6,874 nt of DNA. It comes from Clostridia bacterium (GTDB taxonomy: Bacteria > Bacillota > Clostridia > UBA1381). Below, in pieces: positions 1 to 5,745 of the stretch. Numbering within the stretch: the stretch's first letter is position 1; each line of letters starts with the position of its first letter. A model generated the notes under the pieces. The model saw only the letters and a list, made by a program, of their open reading frames with translations. It was not told the origin of the DNA and ran no database searches. Position numbers and translations under genes: made by a program. The stretch is from contig JAFXBO010000007.1 of assembly GCA_017521775.1 (NCBI GenBank), positions 1 to 6,874 on the forward strand, read 5' to 3'.

Positions 1-876
1 ATGAAGGGTATTATTTTAGCAGGTGGAAAAGGAACTAGGCTTTATCCAATGACGAAGGTTGTCTCAAAGCAACTTTTGCCTATCTATGACAAACCAATGA
101 TTTACTATCCGTTGTCGGCACTCTTGCTTGCAGGAATCAGAGAAATTCTTATTATCTCCACGCCGCAGGATATTGGTATGTATGAAGCTCTTCTTGGTGA
201 TGGAAACAGACTGGGAATTAAGATTGAATATGCCATACAACCTGAACCAAAAGGACTTGCTCAGGCATTTTTAATAGGTGAGGAATTTATAGGAGATGAC
301 GATGTTTGTTTAATTTTAGGTGATAATATTTTTTATGGACAGGCATTTTCAAGTATTCTAAAACGCGCAAAGGAATTAAGTAAAAACGGAGCAGCAATTT
401 TTGGATATCCTGTTAAAGACCCAAGAGCCTTTGGCGTTGTTGAATTTGATAAAAATCACAAAGCTGTTTCTATTGAAGAAAAGCCTGAAAACCCTAAGTC
501 AAACTATGCAGTTCCAGGACTTTATTTCTATAACAACAGTGTGGTTGAAGTTGCAAAGACAATTAAGCCATCTGCTCGTGGTGAACTGGAAATTACTGCA
601 GTAAATAATGTATACCTTGAACGAGGAAATCTTGATGTAATAGAAATGGGTCGTGGAATGGCATGGCTTGATACAGGAACCCCTAAGGGAATGATTAAAG
701 CAAGTGAATTTGTTCAGACAGTTCAGGATATGCAGGGTTTTTATGTTTCCTGTATCGAGGAAATAGCGTGGAGACGCAGATTTATAAATGATGAACAACT
801 AAGAAGTATAGGTGAGGAATTAAAAATGACCGATTACGGTTCATACATACTTTCAATTTTGGAAAGCGGGAGATAA
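1..876 (+). CDS. rfbA: Glucose-1-phosphate thymidylyltransferase (RmlA/RfbA)
   Basis: Makes dTDP-glucose and pyrophosphate from dTTP and glucose-1-phosphate, the first cytoplasmic step to dTDP-rhamnose and other dTDP-6-deoxysugars. Seen: the N-terminal nucleotide-binding loop GGKGTRL (residues 8-14), the [16 protein letters not shown] block with the catalytic-type Lys23, LGDN with the Mg-binding Asp108, EEKP at 159-162, GELEIT at 194-199 and WLDTGTP with the second metal Asp224. At 291 residues it is full length for the short RmlA class, with the usual C-terminal tail. The ATG is the first base of the window, so its ribosome binding site is not visible, but the N-terminus MKGIILAGG is standard for the family. 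The stop is 2 bases before rfbB, so the two are co-transcribed and probably translationally coupled. No disrupted motif was seen. Family assignment is very secure. Confidence 0.97.
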   Translation: MKGIILAGGKGTRLYPMTKVVSKQLLPIYDKPMIYYPLSALLLAGIREILIISTPQDIGMYEALLGDGNRLGIKIEYAIQPEPKGLAQAFLIGEEFIGDDDVCLILGDNIFYGQAFSSILKRAKELSKNGAAIFGYPVKDPRAFGVVEFDKNHKAVSIEEKPENPKSNYAVPGLYFYNNSVVEVAKTIKPSARGELEITAVNNVYLERGNLDVIEMGRGMAWLDTGTPKGMIKASEFVQTVQDMQGFYVSCIEEIAWRRRFINDEQLRSIGEELKMTDYGSYILSILESGR

Positions 877-878
877 TT

Positions 879-1901
879 ATGAAAATTATAGTAACAGGTG
901 GAGCTGGATTTATAGGAAGTAATTTTATTTTTTATATGTTAAACAAATATCCTGATTACAAAATAATTTGTCTTGATATGTTGACATATGCAGGAAACCT
1001 TGAAACATTAAAAGATATTATGGATAATGAGAATTTCAGCTTTTATAGAGGTGACATTGCAGATAAAGAGTTTGTAGATAATTTGTTTGAAAGTGAAAAG
1101 CCAGATATGGTTGTCAATTTTGCAGCAGAGAGTCATGTTGACCGTTCAATAGAAGACCCGGGAATTTTCTTAAAGACCAATATACTTGGAACACAGGTTT
1201 TAATGGATGCTTGTCGAAAGTATGGAATAAAAAGATATCATCAGGTATCGACTGATGAGGTGTATGGAGATTTGCCTCTCGACAGACCGGATTTGTTGTT
1301 TACAGAGGAGACTCCTATCCATACATCCAGTCCATACAGTTCTTCAAAGGCAGGAGCAGACCTTCTGGTTTTAGCATATCACAGGACATACGGACTTCCC
1401 GTTTCAATTTCACGATGCTCAAACAATTATGGTCCATATCATTTCCCTGAAAAGCTGATACCTTTAATGATTGCAAATGCACTTGCAGATAAGCCACTTC
1501 CTGTGTATGGGGAAGGGCTTAATGTGAGGGACTGGTTGTATGTTGAGGTCCATTGTCGTGCCATTGACCTTATAATTCATAACGGTAAGGTCGGAGAGGT
1601 TTATAATGTTGGCGGTCACAATGAAAAAGCAAATATTGAAATTGTAAAAATGATTTTGGATGCGTTAGAGAAACCATATTCCTTAATTACTTATGTTGCC
1701 GACAGAAAAGGTCATGATTTAAGATATGCAATAGACCCTACCAAAATAAGTAATGAGTTGGGCTGGCTTCCGGAAACAAAATTTGAAGACGGTATAAAGA
1801 GAACAATAGACTGGTATTTATCCAATAAAAACTGGTGGGAAAATATAATAAATGGTGAATATCAGAACTATTATAAGAGGATGTATGAAGAAAGGGTATA
1901 A
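879..1901 (+). CDS. rfbB: dTDP-glucose 4,6-dehydratase (RmlB/RfbB)
   Basis: NAD-dependent extended short-chain dehydrogenase that turns dTDP-glucose into dTDP-4-keto-6-deoxyglucose. Seen: the Rossmann loop GGAGFIG (7-13), HVDRSI (86-91), the STDEVYG motif with Thr125, Asp126 and Glu127 (the acid/base pair of dehydratases), YSSSK with Tyr153 and Lys157, SNNYGPYHFPEKLIP (181-195) and NVRDWLYVE (215-223). The 340-residue length is normal. A GGGAG site at 868-872 lies inside the rfbA tail, 6 bases before the ATG. Odd point: the usual YVEDHCRA reads YVEVHCRA here, so a nearly invariant Asp is Val224 (codon GTC instead of GAC). All catalytic residues are intact, so activity is likely, but this substitution deserves checking. 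rmlC and rmlD are not in the window, so whether the product becomes rhamnose cannot be told. Confidence 0.96.
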   Translation: MKIIVTGGAGFIGSNFIFYMLNKYPDYKIICLDMLTYAGNLETLKDIMDNENFSFYRGDIADKEFVDNLFESEKPDMVVNFAAESHVDRSIEDPGIFLKTNILGTQVLMDACRKYGIKRYHQVSTDEVYGDLPLDRPDLLFTEETPIHTSSPYSSSKAGADLLVLAYHRTYGLPVSISRCSNNYGPYHFPEKLIPLMIANALADKPLPVYGEGLNVRDWLYVEVHCRAIDLIIHNGKVGEVYNVGGHNEKANIEIVKMILDALEKPYSLITYVADRKGHDLRYAIDPTKISNELGWLPETKFEDGIKRTIDWYLSNKNWWENIINGEYQNYYKRMYEERV

Positions 1902-1904
1902 AAT

Positions 1905-3548
1905 ATGAAAAAAATTATTAAAAAACATTATTATTTGATTGTTCCTTTTATAATTACTATCATTATGTTTTTTCAAAATATACGCTTGGCTCAGGTGGAC
2001 GACAATTTCATGATGGAAATAGCCAATAGTTTTAGAACAAACAATCATAGTGAATTCTTGATTTTTATTAACATACTATTTGGATATATTATCAAATTTT
2101 TAAGTAATCTTATTCCATATGTAAACTGGTTTGCTGTTCTATATATAGGAATAGTAAATGCTGCATTTATTCCAATGTATAAAATAACGCAGCGTTATTC
2201 AAATAAATTAATATTTGTTGGAATACTTGCTATTTTGCAGGCTGTGTCATTTTTCTATATTACTTTTACTATTATGCCTTTTATATGCTCAGCATCTGCC
2301 ATTTTGTGGTATATTGAATATGTGAAAAAAATTGACAGGCATTCAATCAAGCATATTTTATTGTGTTTTATACTATTTTGTCTTGGATTTGGAATGAGAG
2401 CGGGAAGTGCATTTATATGCATATTCTTGATGTCTTTGCCGATATATTTGATTGCAGTCCGTAAGAGAGAAAACTCGGTATGGGCAATTATTGTTATTAT
2501 GAGTGTGTGCATTCTTGCAAACTATGGTATGACCGGTATGCAAAAAGCATATAAAAACACTATTCCTGAAGATACATATTTCAATCAATTTCATCAATAC
2601 AGAGCTTTGTTGAGTGATGGTGCAAAAATTGATTATGAAAAAAACAAGGAGAAATTTGAAGCAATTGGTATAACTGAAAATGATATGAAGATGTATCGAA
2701 GTTATGAGTATGCAGATAAAACAGTGTTTTCTAATGAAAATCTAAAGAAAATAATAAATATAAGGTCTTTCTCAGACCAATATACACTTAATATTTTTGA
2801 ATTCCCTATCAGCTCGCGTACTGCTGCGATAATAATTATATATTTGTTTGCCCTAATGTTGTGTTTTATTGTTTTTAAGGAAAGAAGAAAAGAAATAGCT
2901 CTCTTTTCATTGTTTGTGTTGGGGGCAATGCTTTTCCTGTTTGTGAGGAAAAGAGCGCCTTTAAGGGTAATTCTTCCTATAACAATCTTTGGTATAATAG
3001 TATTGATGTATATTGGAATGCAGGAACTTACAAAAAATATTAAGCTTGATCATAAAGTTAAAAGATTGGGAATCATAATCATTGTTGTTGCATTTTTGGG
3101 AGTTAATGCGGCAAATATTCTGGTAAATATTCATATCCAGAATAGTAAAATAGATGATGCTGATAAAGTGATTGAATATGTTGATTCTAATCAGGATATA
3201 ACATATGTTACTGATGAAAGGCTTAGATGGTACGCTTCACCACGAATTTTAACACTAAAAGCTTCAGATAACAGTTCACCACAACCATACAATATTTTTG
3301 GTGATTGGTATGTGTATTCAAATTTTTGGTATGAACAACTTGATGAATTGGGGCTTTCAGAGTATCGGGACTGTACTTTTAAAGCCGTTTTGGAAGAAAG
3401 AGTAAGGTTTGTTACGGATGAAGAGGATGTGTTGGAAAGAACTCAAATATTCCTGCAGGAGCACTATGATATAACATCAGAGTATGTGTTGGAAGAAACA
3501 ATTGGAGACACCTCCTACGGAGTGTACAAGTTTAATGCTATATATTAA
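1905..3548 (+). CDS. Polytopic membrane protein, GT-C glycosyltransferase-like, surface polysaccharide cluster
   Basis: I do not recognise a named family. The 547-residue protein has a basic N-terminus (MKKIIKKHYY) and about ten or eleven hydrophobic segments, roughly at 10-28, 50-70, 75-93, 101-125, 127-140, 149-165, 167-184, 191-209, 305-324, 330-347, 352-371 and 387-407, some of which may be re-entrant. A hydrophilic domain of about 95 residues (211-303) sits in the middle, and a soluble tail covers 410-547. Just after the first helix is VDDNFM (Asp32, Asp33), placed like the acidic first-loop motif of GT-C transferases. KRAPLRVILP (349-358) precedes a late helix. These features suggest an undecaprenyl-phosphosugar-dependent glycosyltransferase or a polymerase-like protein; this is inference. 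AAAGGG at 1891-1896 sits 8 bases before the ATG, and the gene starts 3 bases after rfbB, so it belongs to the same transcript. A terminator follows 20 bases after the stop. Confidence 0.85.
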   Translation: MKKIIKKHYYLIVPFIITIIMFFQNIRLAQVDDNFMMEIANSFRTNNHSEFLIFINILFGYIIKFLSNLIPYVNWFAVLYIGIVNAAFIPMYKITQRYSNKLIFVGILAILQAVSFFYITFTIMPFICSASAILWYIEYVKKIDRHSIKHILLCFILFCLGFGMRAGSAFICIFLMSLPIYLIAVRKRENSVWAIIVIMSVCILANYGMTGMQKAYKNTIPEDTYFNQFHQYRALLSDGAKIDYEKNKEKFEAIGITENDMKMYRSYEYADKTVFSNENLKKIINIRSFSDQYTLNIFEFPISSRTAAIIIIYLFALMLCFIVFKERRKEIALFSLFVLGAMLFLFVRKRAPLRVILPITIFGIIVLMYIGMQELTKNIKLDHKVKRLGIIIIVVAFLGVNAANILVNIHIQNSKIDDADKVIEYVDSNQDITYVTDERLRWYASPRILTLKASDNSSPQPYNIFGDWYVYSNFWYEQLDELGLSEYRDCTFKAVLEERVRFVTDEEDVLERTQIFLQEHYDITSEYVLEETIGDTSYGVYKFNAIY

Positions 3549-3568
3549 AATGGGAATTTTCCATAAAT

Positions 3569-3599
3569 AAAAATGACACCCATGAGGGTGTCATTTTTT
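3569..3599 (+). terminator. Strong intrinsic terminator, probably bidirectional
   Basis: A perfect stem of 12-13 base pairs (arms 3569-3581 and 3586-3598, core TGACACCC/GGGTGTCA) closes an ATGA loop and ends in six T residues (3594-3599). It begins 20 bases after the stop of the membrane protein gene, so it ends the polysaccharide transcript. The A-rich upstream side (3565-3573) gives a U-tract on the opposite strand as well, so it could also stop minus-strand transcripts. Confidence 0.93.
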
Positions 3600-3626
3600 G
3601 TTTGTGAATTTGCAAGAGTTGATTTT

Positions 3627-3669
3627 TAGCCCACACCCTCGGGTTATGAGGCGGACGAGCGTGGCTCGT
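3627..3669 (-). other. Initiator tRNA-Met-like remnant, not a functional tRNA
   Basis: Read on the minus strand, 3660-3635 matches the D-stem 3' arm, anticodon arm and start of the variable loop of bacterial initiator tRNA-Met: GCTCGTC, then the CTCATAA anticodon loop (CAU), then CCCGA and GGT. By my hand comparison with the remembered E. coli sequence, 23 of 26 positions agree. The D-arm is reduced to a 6-bp hairpin (3655-3660 with 3664-3669) with a 3-nt loop. Two changes break the anticodon stem. After a TGTGGGCT that resembles the T-arm 5' side, the sequence becomes AT-rich, with no acceptor stem or CCA. It is therefore at most a decayed tRNA or a tRNA-derived repeat. The patch is clearly GC-rich in an AT-rich spacer. 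Chance similarity or an unrelated dispersed hairpin repeat remains possible. I see nothing recognisable in the flanks 3600-3626 and 3676-3719. Confidence 0.35.
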
Positions 3670-3741
3670 TGGTCTTGTATAGGTGACAGAATGATGAAAT
3701 TATGAGTTGTTTTGTGGTTTTTACATATAGGTTTAAATAAA

Positions 3742-3776
3742 TGTCAACAGATTTAAAAAATTGTTGACAATTTTTT
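3742..3776 (+). promoter_or_regulatory. Palindromic operator overlapping the -35 box
   Basis: A perfect palindrome with 10-base arms, AAAAAATTGT and ACAATTTTTT, around a TG centre occupies 3755-3776 and is centred on the -35 hexamer. A second half-site, TGTCAACA at 3742-3749, is the exact inverse of TGTTGACA at 3762-3769, giving an outer inverted repeat with a 12-base gap. The GT-N2-AC core is compatible with operators of FadR/FCD-type GntR repressors, which commonly control sugar-acid operons; that link is inference. A protein bound here would block RNA polymerase at the promoter. No regulator gene lies in the window. Confidence 0.6.
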
Positions 3777-3792
3777 TCAAATAATGTATAAT
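3764..3792 (+). promoter_or_regulatory. Consensus sigma-A-type promoter of the catabolic operon
   Basis: TTGACA (3764-3769) and TATAAT (3787-3792) match the housekeeping consensus at all twelve positions, with the ideal 17-base spacer. Transcription would start near 3799. It lies downstream of the terminator and upstream of the dehydratase-like gene, so it drives the right-hand operon. A perfect promoter usually needs a tight repressor to be controllable, which fits the palindrome covering the -35. Confidence 0.92.
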
Positions 3793-3798
3793 TATAAT

Positions 3799-3970
3799 GT
3801 GAAGGAGTGGGCTGCGCAAAGTGCTATGATATGGAGGCTGTACCATTCAAATTGTGTTAAAACAGTTAAGACGCGATATTGATATGGAAAGGCTATAACT
3901 GTATTAAAAATGCACATAGCAGAAGCTCAATAACTTTCTGTGTTACAGAATAAAGAAAGGCGGAAAAACA
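3799..3970 (+). promoter_or_regulatory. Long structured 5' leader, candidate cis-regulatory RNA
   Basis: About 170 nt lie between the predicted start of transcription and the ATG at 3971, unusually long for a simple operon. Complementary segments seen: an outer TGCTATG (3822-3828) with CATAGCA (3915-3921); an inner ACAGTTA (3862-3868) with TAACTGT (3896-3902); and a hairpin TTCTGT-GTT-ACAGAA (3936-3950) just before the ribosome binding site AAAGG (3956-3960). CTTTCT (3934-3939) can instead pair with AGAAAG (3954-3959), hiding the ribosome binding site; the two pairings exclude each other. A near-repeat of TGATATGGA plus GGCTRTA occurs at 3827-3842 and 3880-3897. I do not recognise any named riboswitch, T-box or leader family. 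The only upstream reading frame beginning with ATG (3826-3882, 18 codons) lacks a well-spaced ribosome site. A regulatory role is inference. Confidence 0.45.
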
Positions 3971-5092
3971 ATGAAAATTACAGACGTAAAAGCAATTATT
4001 GTAAAACAACCGGAAATTAGCATGATAGGCGACGGAAGTCAGGATACCGTTGTTATAAAGGTTATGACAGATGAAGGAATTACCGGTATTGGTGAAGTGG
4101 ACTCATCTCCATATGTTGTTAAATCAATCGTAGAATCTCCTGCATCCCACATGGTATGTATGGGACTTCGTGACATTATCGTGGGCGAGGATCCATTTGA
4201 TGTTGAAAAAATCTGGTATAAGATGTATAACCTTGCAAACTACTACGGAAGAAGAAGTGCTGCTATTCATGCAATGAGTGGTATTGATATGGCTATCTGG
4301 GACATCCTTGGTAAAAAGCTTGGAGTTCCTGTTCATAAGCTTCTAGGCGGAGCTTTCCGTGATAAGATTCCTGCATACTGCAGTGTGCTTATGCCTGATA
4401 ATGAAGATGAAATTAAGAGAATTGCAGATACATATCTTCCACAAGGATATACAGGTATTAAATTTGGCTGGGGAGCACTTGGTCAAAGTGACAAGAGAGA
4501 CCTTGAACTTGTAAAAATGTGTCGTAAGGCTATGGGCGATGACCCTCAGCTTATGATTGACGTCGGCATGGTATGGAGAGATGTGAAGAGTGCTATCCGT
4601 CTTTGTAAGGAATTTGAGCAGGAAAATGTATATTGGGTTGAAGAACCATTTACTCCTGATGATCTTGAAGCATATAAGAGATTAACTCACAGTGTTGATA
4701 TGAGAATTTCAGCAGGTGAGCAGGTTGGAACAATGTTTGAATTCAATGAACTTATAGCAGGTTGTGGAATTGATATCATTCAGCCTGATATCAGCCGTTG
4801 CGGTGGTATCACAATTGCCAAAAAGGTTATTGATATGGCATATCTTCACAAAATTCCTGTTATTCCTCATGCATTTAAGACAGGTATCCTTATGAGTGCT
4901 TCACTACAAGTTATTGCAGCTGCTCCTAATGCACTATGGCTTGAATATTGCTGTCAGGAAACAGTTCTTTCTAAGAATCTTGTTAAGAAACACTTTGCTA
5001 TTGATGATAAGGGATTTGTAAATATTCCTCAAAAGCCAGGTCTTGGTGTTGAGATTGATGAAGAAGTTCTTAAGCGTTATGAGGTAAAATAA
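3971..5092 (+). CDS. Mandelate racemase/muconate lactonizing (enolase superfamily) enzyme, probable acid-sugar dehydratase
   Basis: Likely removes water from a sugar acid to give a 2-keto-3-deoxy acid, by proton abstraction next to a carboxylate held on Mg. Seen: an N-terminal capping domain (1-125) with GITGIGE (36-42) and the helix SGIDMAIWDILGK (103-115), then the barrel with Lys164 (GIKFGWG), metal ligands Asp197 (LMIDVG), Glu224 (WVEEP) and Glu250 (SAGEQ), the Asp273/His300 dyad (QPDISRCGG, IPHAFKTG) and Glu325 near the end. Spacings of D197-E224-E250-D273-H300 closely follow mandelate racemase. The His/Asp dyad places it in the mandelate-racemase or sugar-acid dehydratase branch rather than among dipeptide epimerases or muconate cycloisomerases, which carry a Lys there. 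The first Lys of the KxK motif appears to be Gly162. Length of 373 is normal. AAAGG at 3956-3960 precedes the ATG by 10 bases. The substrate is unknown. Confidence 0.9.
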   Translation: MKITDVKAIIVKQPEISMIGDGSQDTVVIKVMTDEGITGIGEVDSSPYVVKSIVESPASHMVCMGLRDIIVGEDPFDVEKIWYKMYNLANYYGRRSAAIHAMSGIDMAIWDILGKKLGVPVHKLLGGAFRDKIPAYCSVLMPDNEDEIKRIADTYLPQGYTGIKFGWGALGQSDKRDLELVKMCRKAMGDDPQLMIDVGMVWRDVKSAIRLCKEFEQENVYWVEEPFTPDDLEAYKRLTHSVDMRISAGEQVGTMFEFNELIAGCGIDIIQPDISRCGGITIAKKVIDMAYLHKIPVIPHAFKTGILMSASLQVIAAAPNALWLEYCCQETVLSKNLVKKHFAIDDKGFVNIPQKPGLGVEIDEEVLKRYEVK

Positions 5093-5739
5093 TGAATACC
5101 TGGGAACTTCAAAGCGAAATTCATAAAGCTATAAAAGAGAATTTGCATATAGGTATGACAGAACAGGAGCTTGCTGATGTGATTACAAAGGTTTATCCTG
5201 ACTGGCAAGGCGATCTGATTTCTGGTGAGAGAACTGCAGATATTGAGGGAGGACCTACCGATCGTGTCATAAAATATGGAGATGTGGTGTTACTGGATTT
5301 GCAAGTTTGTGCAGAAAATAAGTGGTCTGATTTAACCCGTGTGTATTTTGTTGGGGATATATCAGATGAGCAAAGAGTTGTATATGAACAAGTTGTAAAC
5401 GCAATCAAAGCAGGAGAGGCAAATTTGTATCCTGGTAAAAAGGGTAAGGATTTGTGGAAGCTTGTGCGCGAGGCAGCCGGCTCAGAATATGCTTTTTCTC
5501 ACCATGCAGGACACAGGGTAGGTGAATTTCCAACAGAGGAAATTGTGGTAGATCCAAGATTTGTTCCTGAGTGCGAAGAGACACTAGAATCCGGTATGGT
5601 GGTGACACTTGAACCGGCTGTGTATGTTCCGGGAAAGTTTGGAATCAGGTTAGAGAATAATTATCTGATTACCGAAAACGGATACGAAAGATTATGCAAT
5701 CTGCCACTTGATGTGCAGCAATATATTGTGAAAGGATAG
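5092..5739 (+). CDS. Short M24-family 'pita-bread' metalloenzyme, possibly not a peptidase
   Basis: Belongs to the fold shared by methionine aminopeptidase, Xaa-Pro peptidases, creatinase and ectoine hydrolase. Five metal ligands are in order: Asp69, Asp80, His141 (in HHAGHRVG), Glu174 (TLEPAVYVPG) and Glu188 (IRLEN). SGERTADIEGGPTDR (44-58) matches the substrate-side loop of Xaa-Pro peptidases without gaps, but the conserved His is Glu52. The second catalytic His, seven residues after the His ligand in methionine aminopeptidase, is Thr148. At 215 residues it lacks the N-terminal domain of creatinase and prolidase and is shorter than most single-domain aminopeptidases. The start codon overlaps the previous stop (TAATG at 5090-5094), with GAGG at 5081-5084, so translation is coupled. 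Its place among sugar-acid genes suggests hydrolysis or lysis of a sugar-acid conjugate; that is inference. A dipeptidase remains possible. Confidence 0.85.
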   Translation: MNTWELQSEIHKAIKENLHIGMTEQELADVITKVYPDWQGDLISGERTADIEGGPTDRVIKYGDVVLLDLQVCAENKWSDLTRVYFVGDISDEQRVVYEQVVNAIKAGEANLYPGKKGKDLWKLVREAAGSEYAFSHHAGHRVGEFPTEEIVVDPRFVPECEETLESGMVVTLEPAVYVPGKFGIRLENNYLITENGYERLCNLPLDVQQYIVKG

Positions 5740-5745
5740 AGATAT

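Noticed and set aside
499..798. 99-codon minus-strand open frame inside rfbA
   Set aside because: Lies antisense to a gene with all RmlA motifs, has no ribosome site or recognisable motif, and is a low-GC by-product.
2255..2597. Two minus-strand open frames inside the membrane protein gene
   Set aside because: Antisense to a continuous 547-codon frame in the expected operon position; the Cys/His-rich translations look like reversed codons, not a protein family.
3655..3669. Hairpin ACGAGC-GTG-GCTCGT as an intrinsic terminator
   Set aside because: No T-run follows on either strand; it is better explained as the reduced D-arm of the tRNA-like remnant.
3826..3882. 18-codon upstream reading frame in the leader as a leader peptide
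   Set aside because: The nearest GAAGGAG (3801-3807) is 18 bases away, the codons show no run of one amino acid typical of attenuation peptides, and no terminator hairpin with a U-run follows.
3971..5092. Dipeptide epimerase paired with an M24 dipeptidase
   Set aside because: Epimerases and muconate cycloisomerases carry a catalytic Lys where this protein has the Asp273/His300 dyad typical of mandelate racemase and sugar-acid dehydratases.
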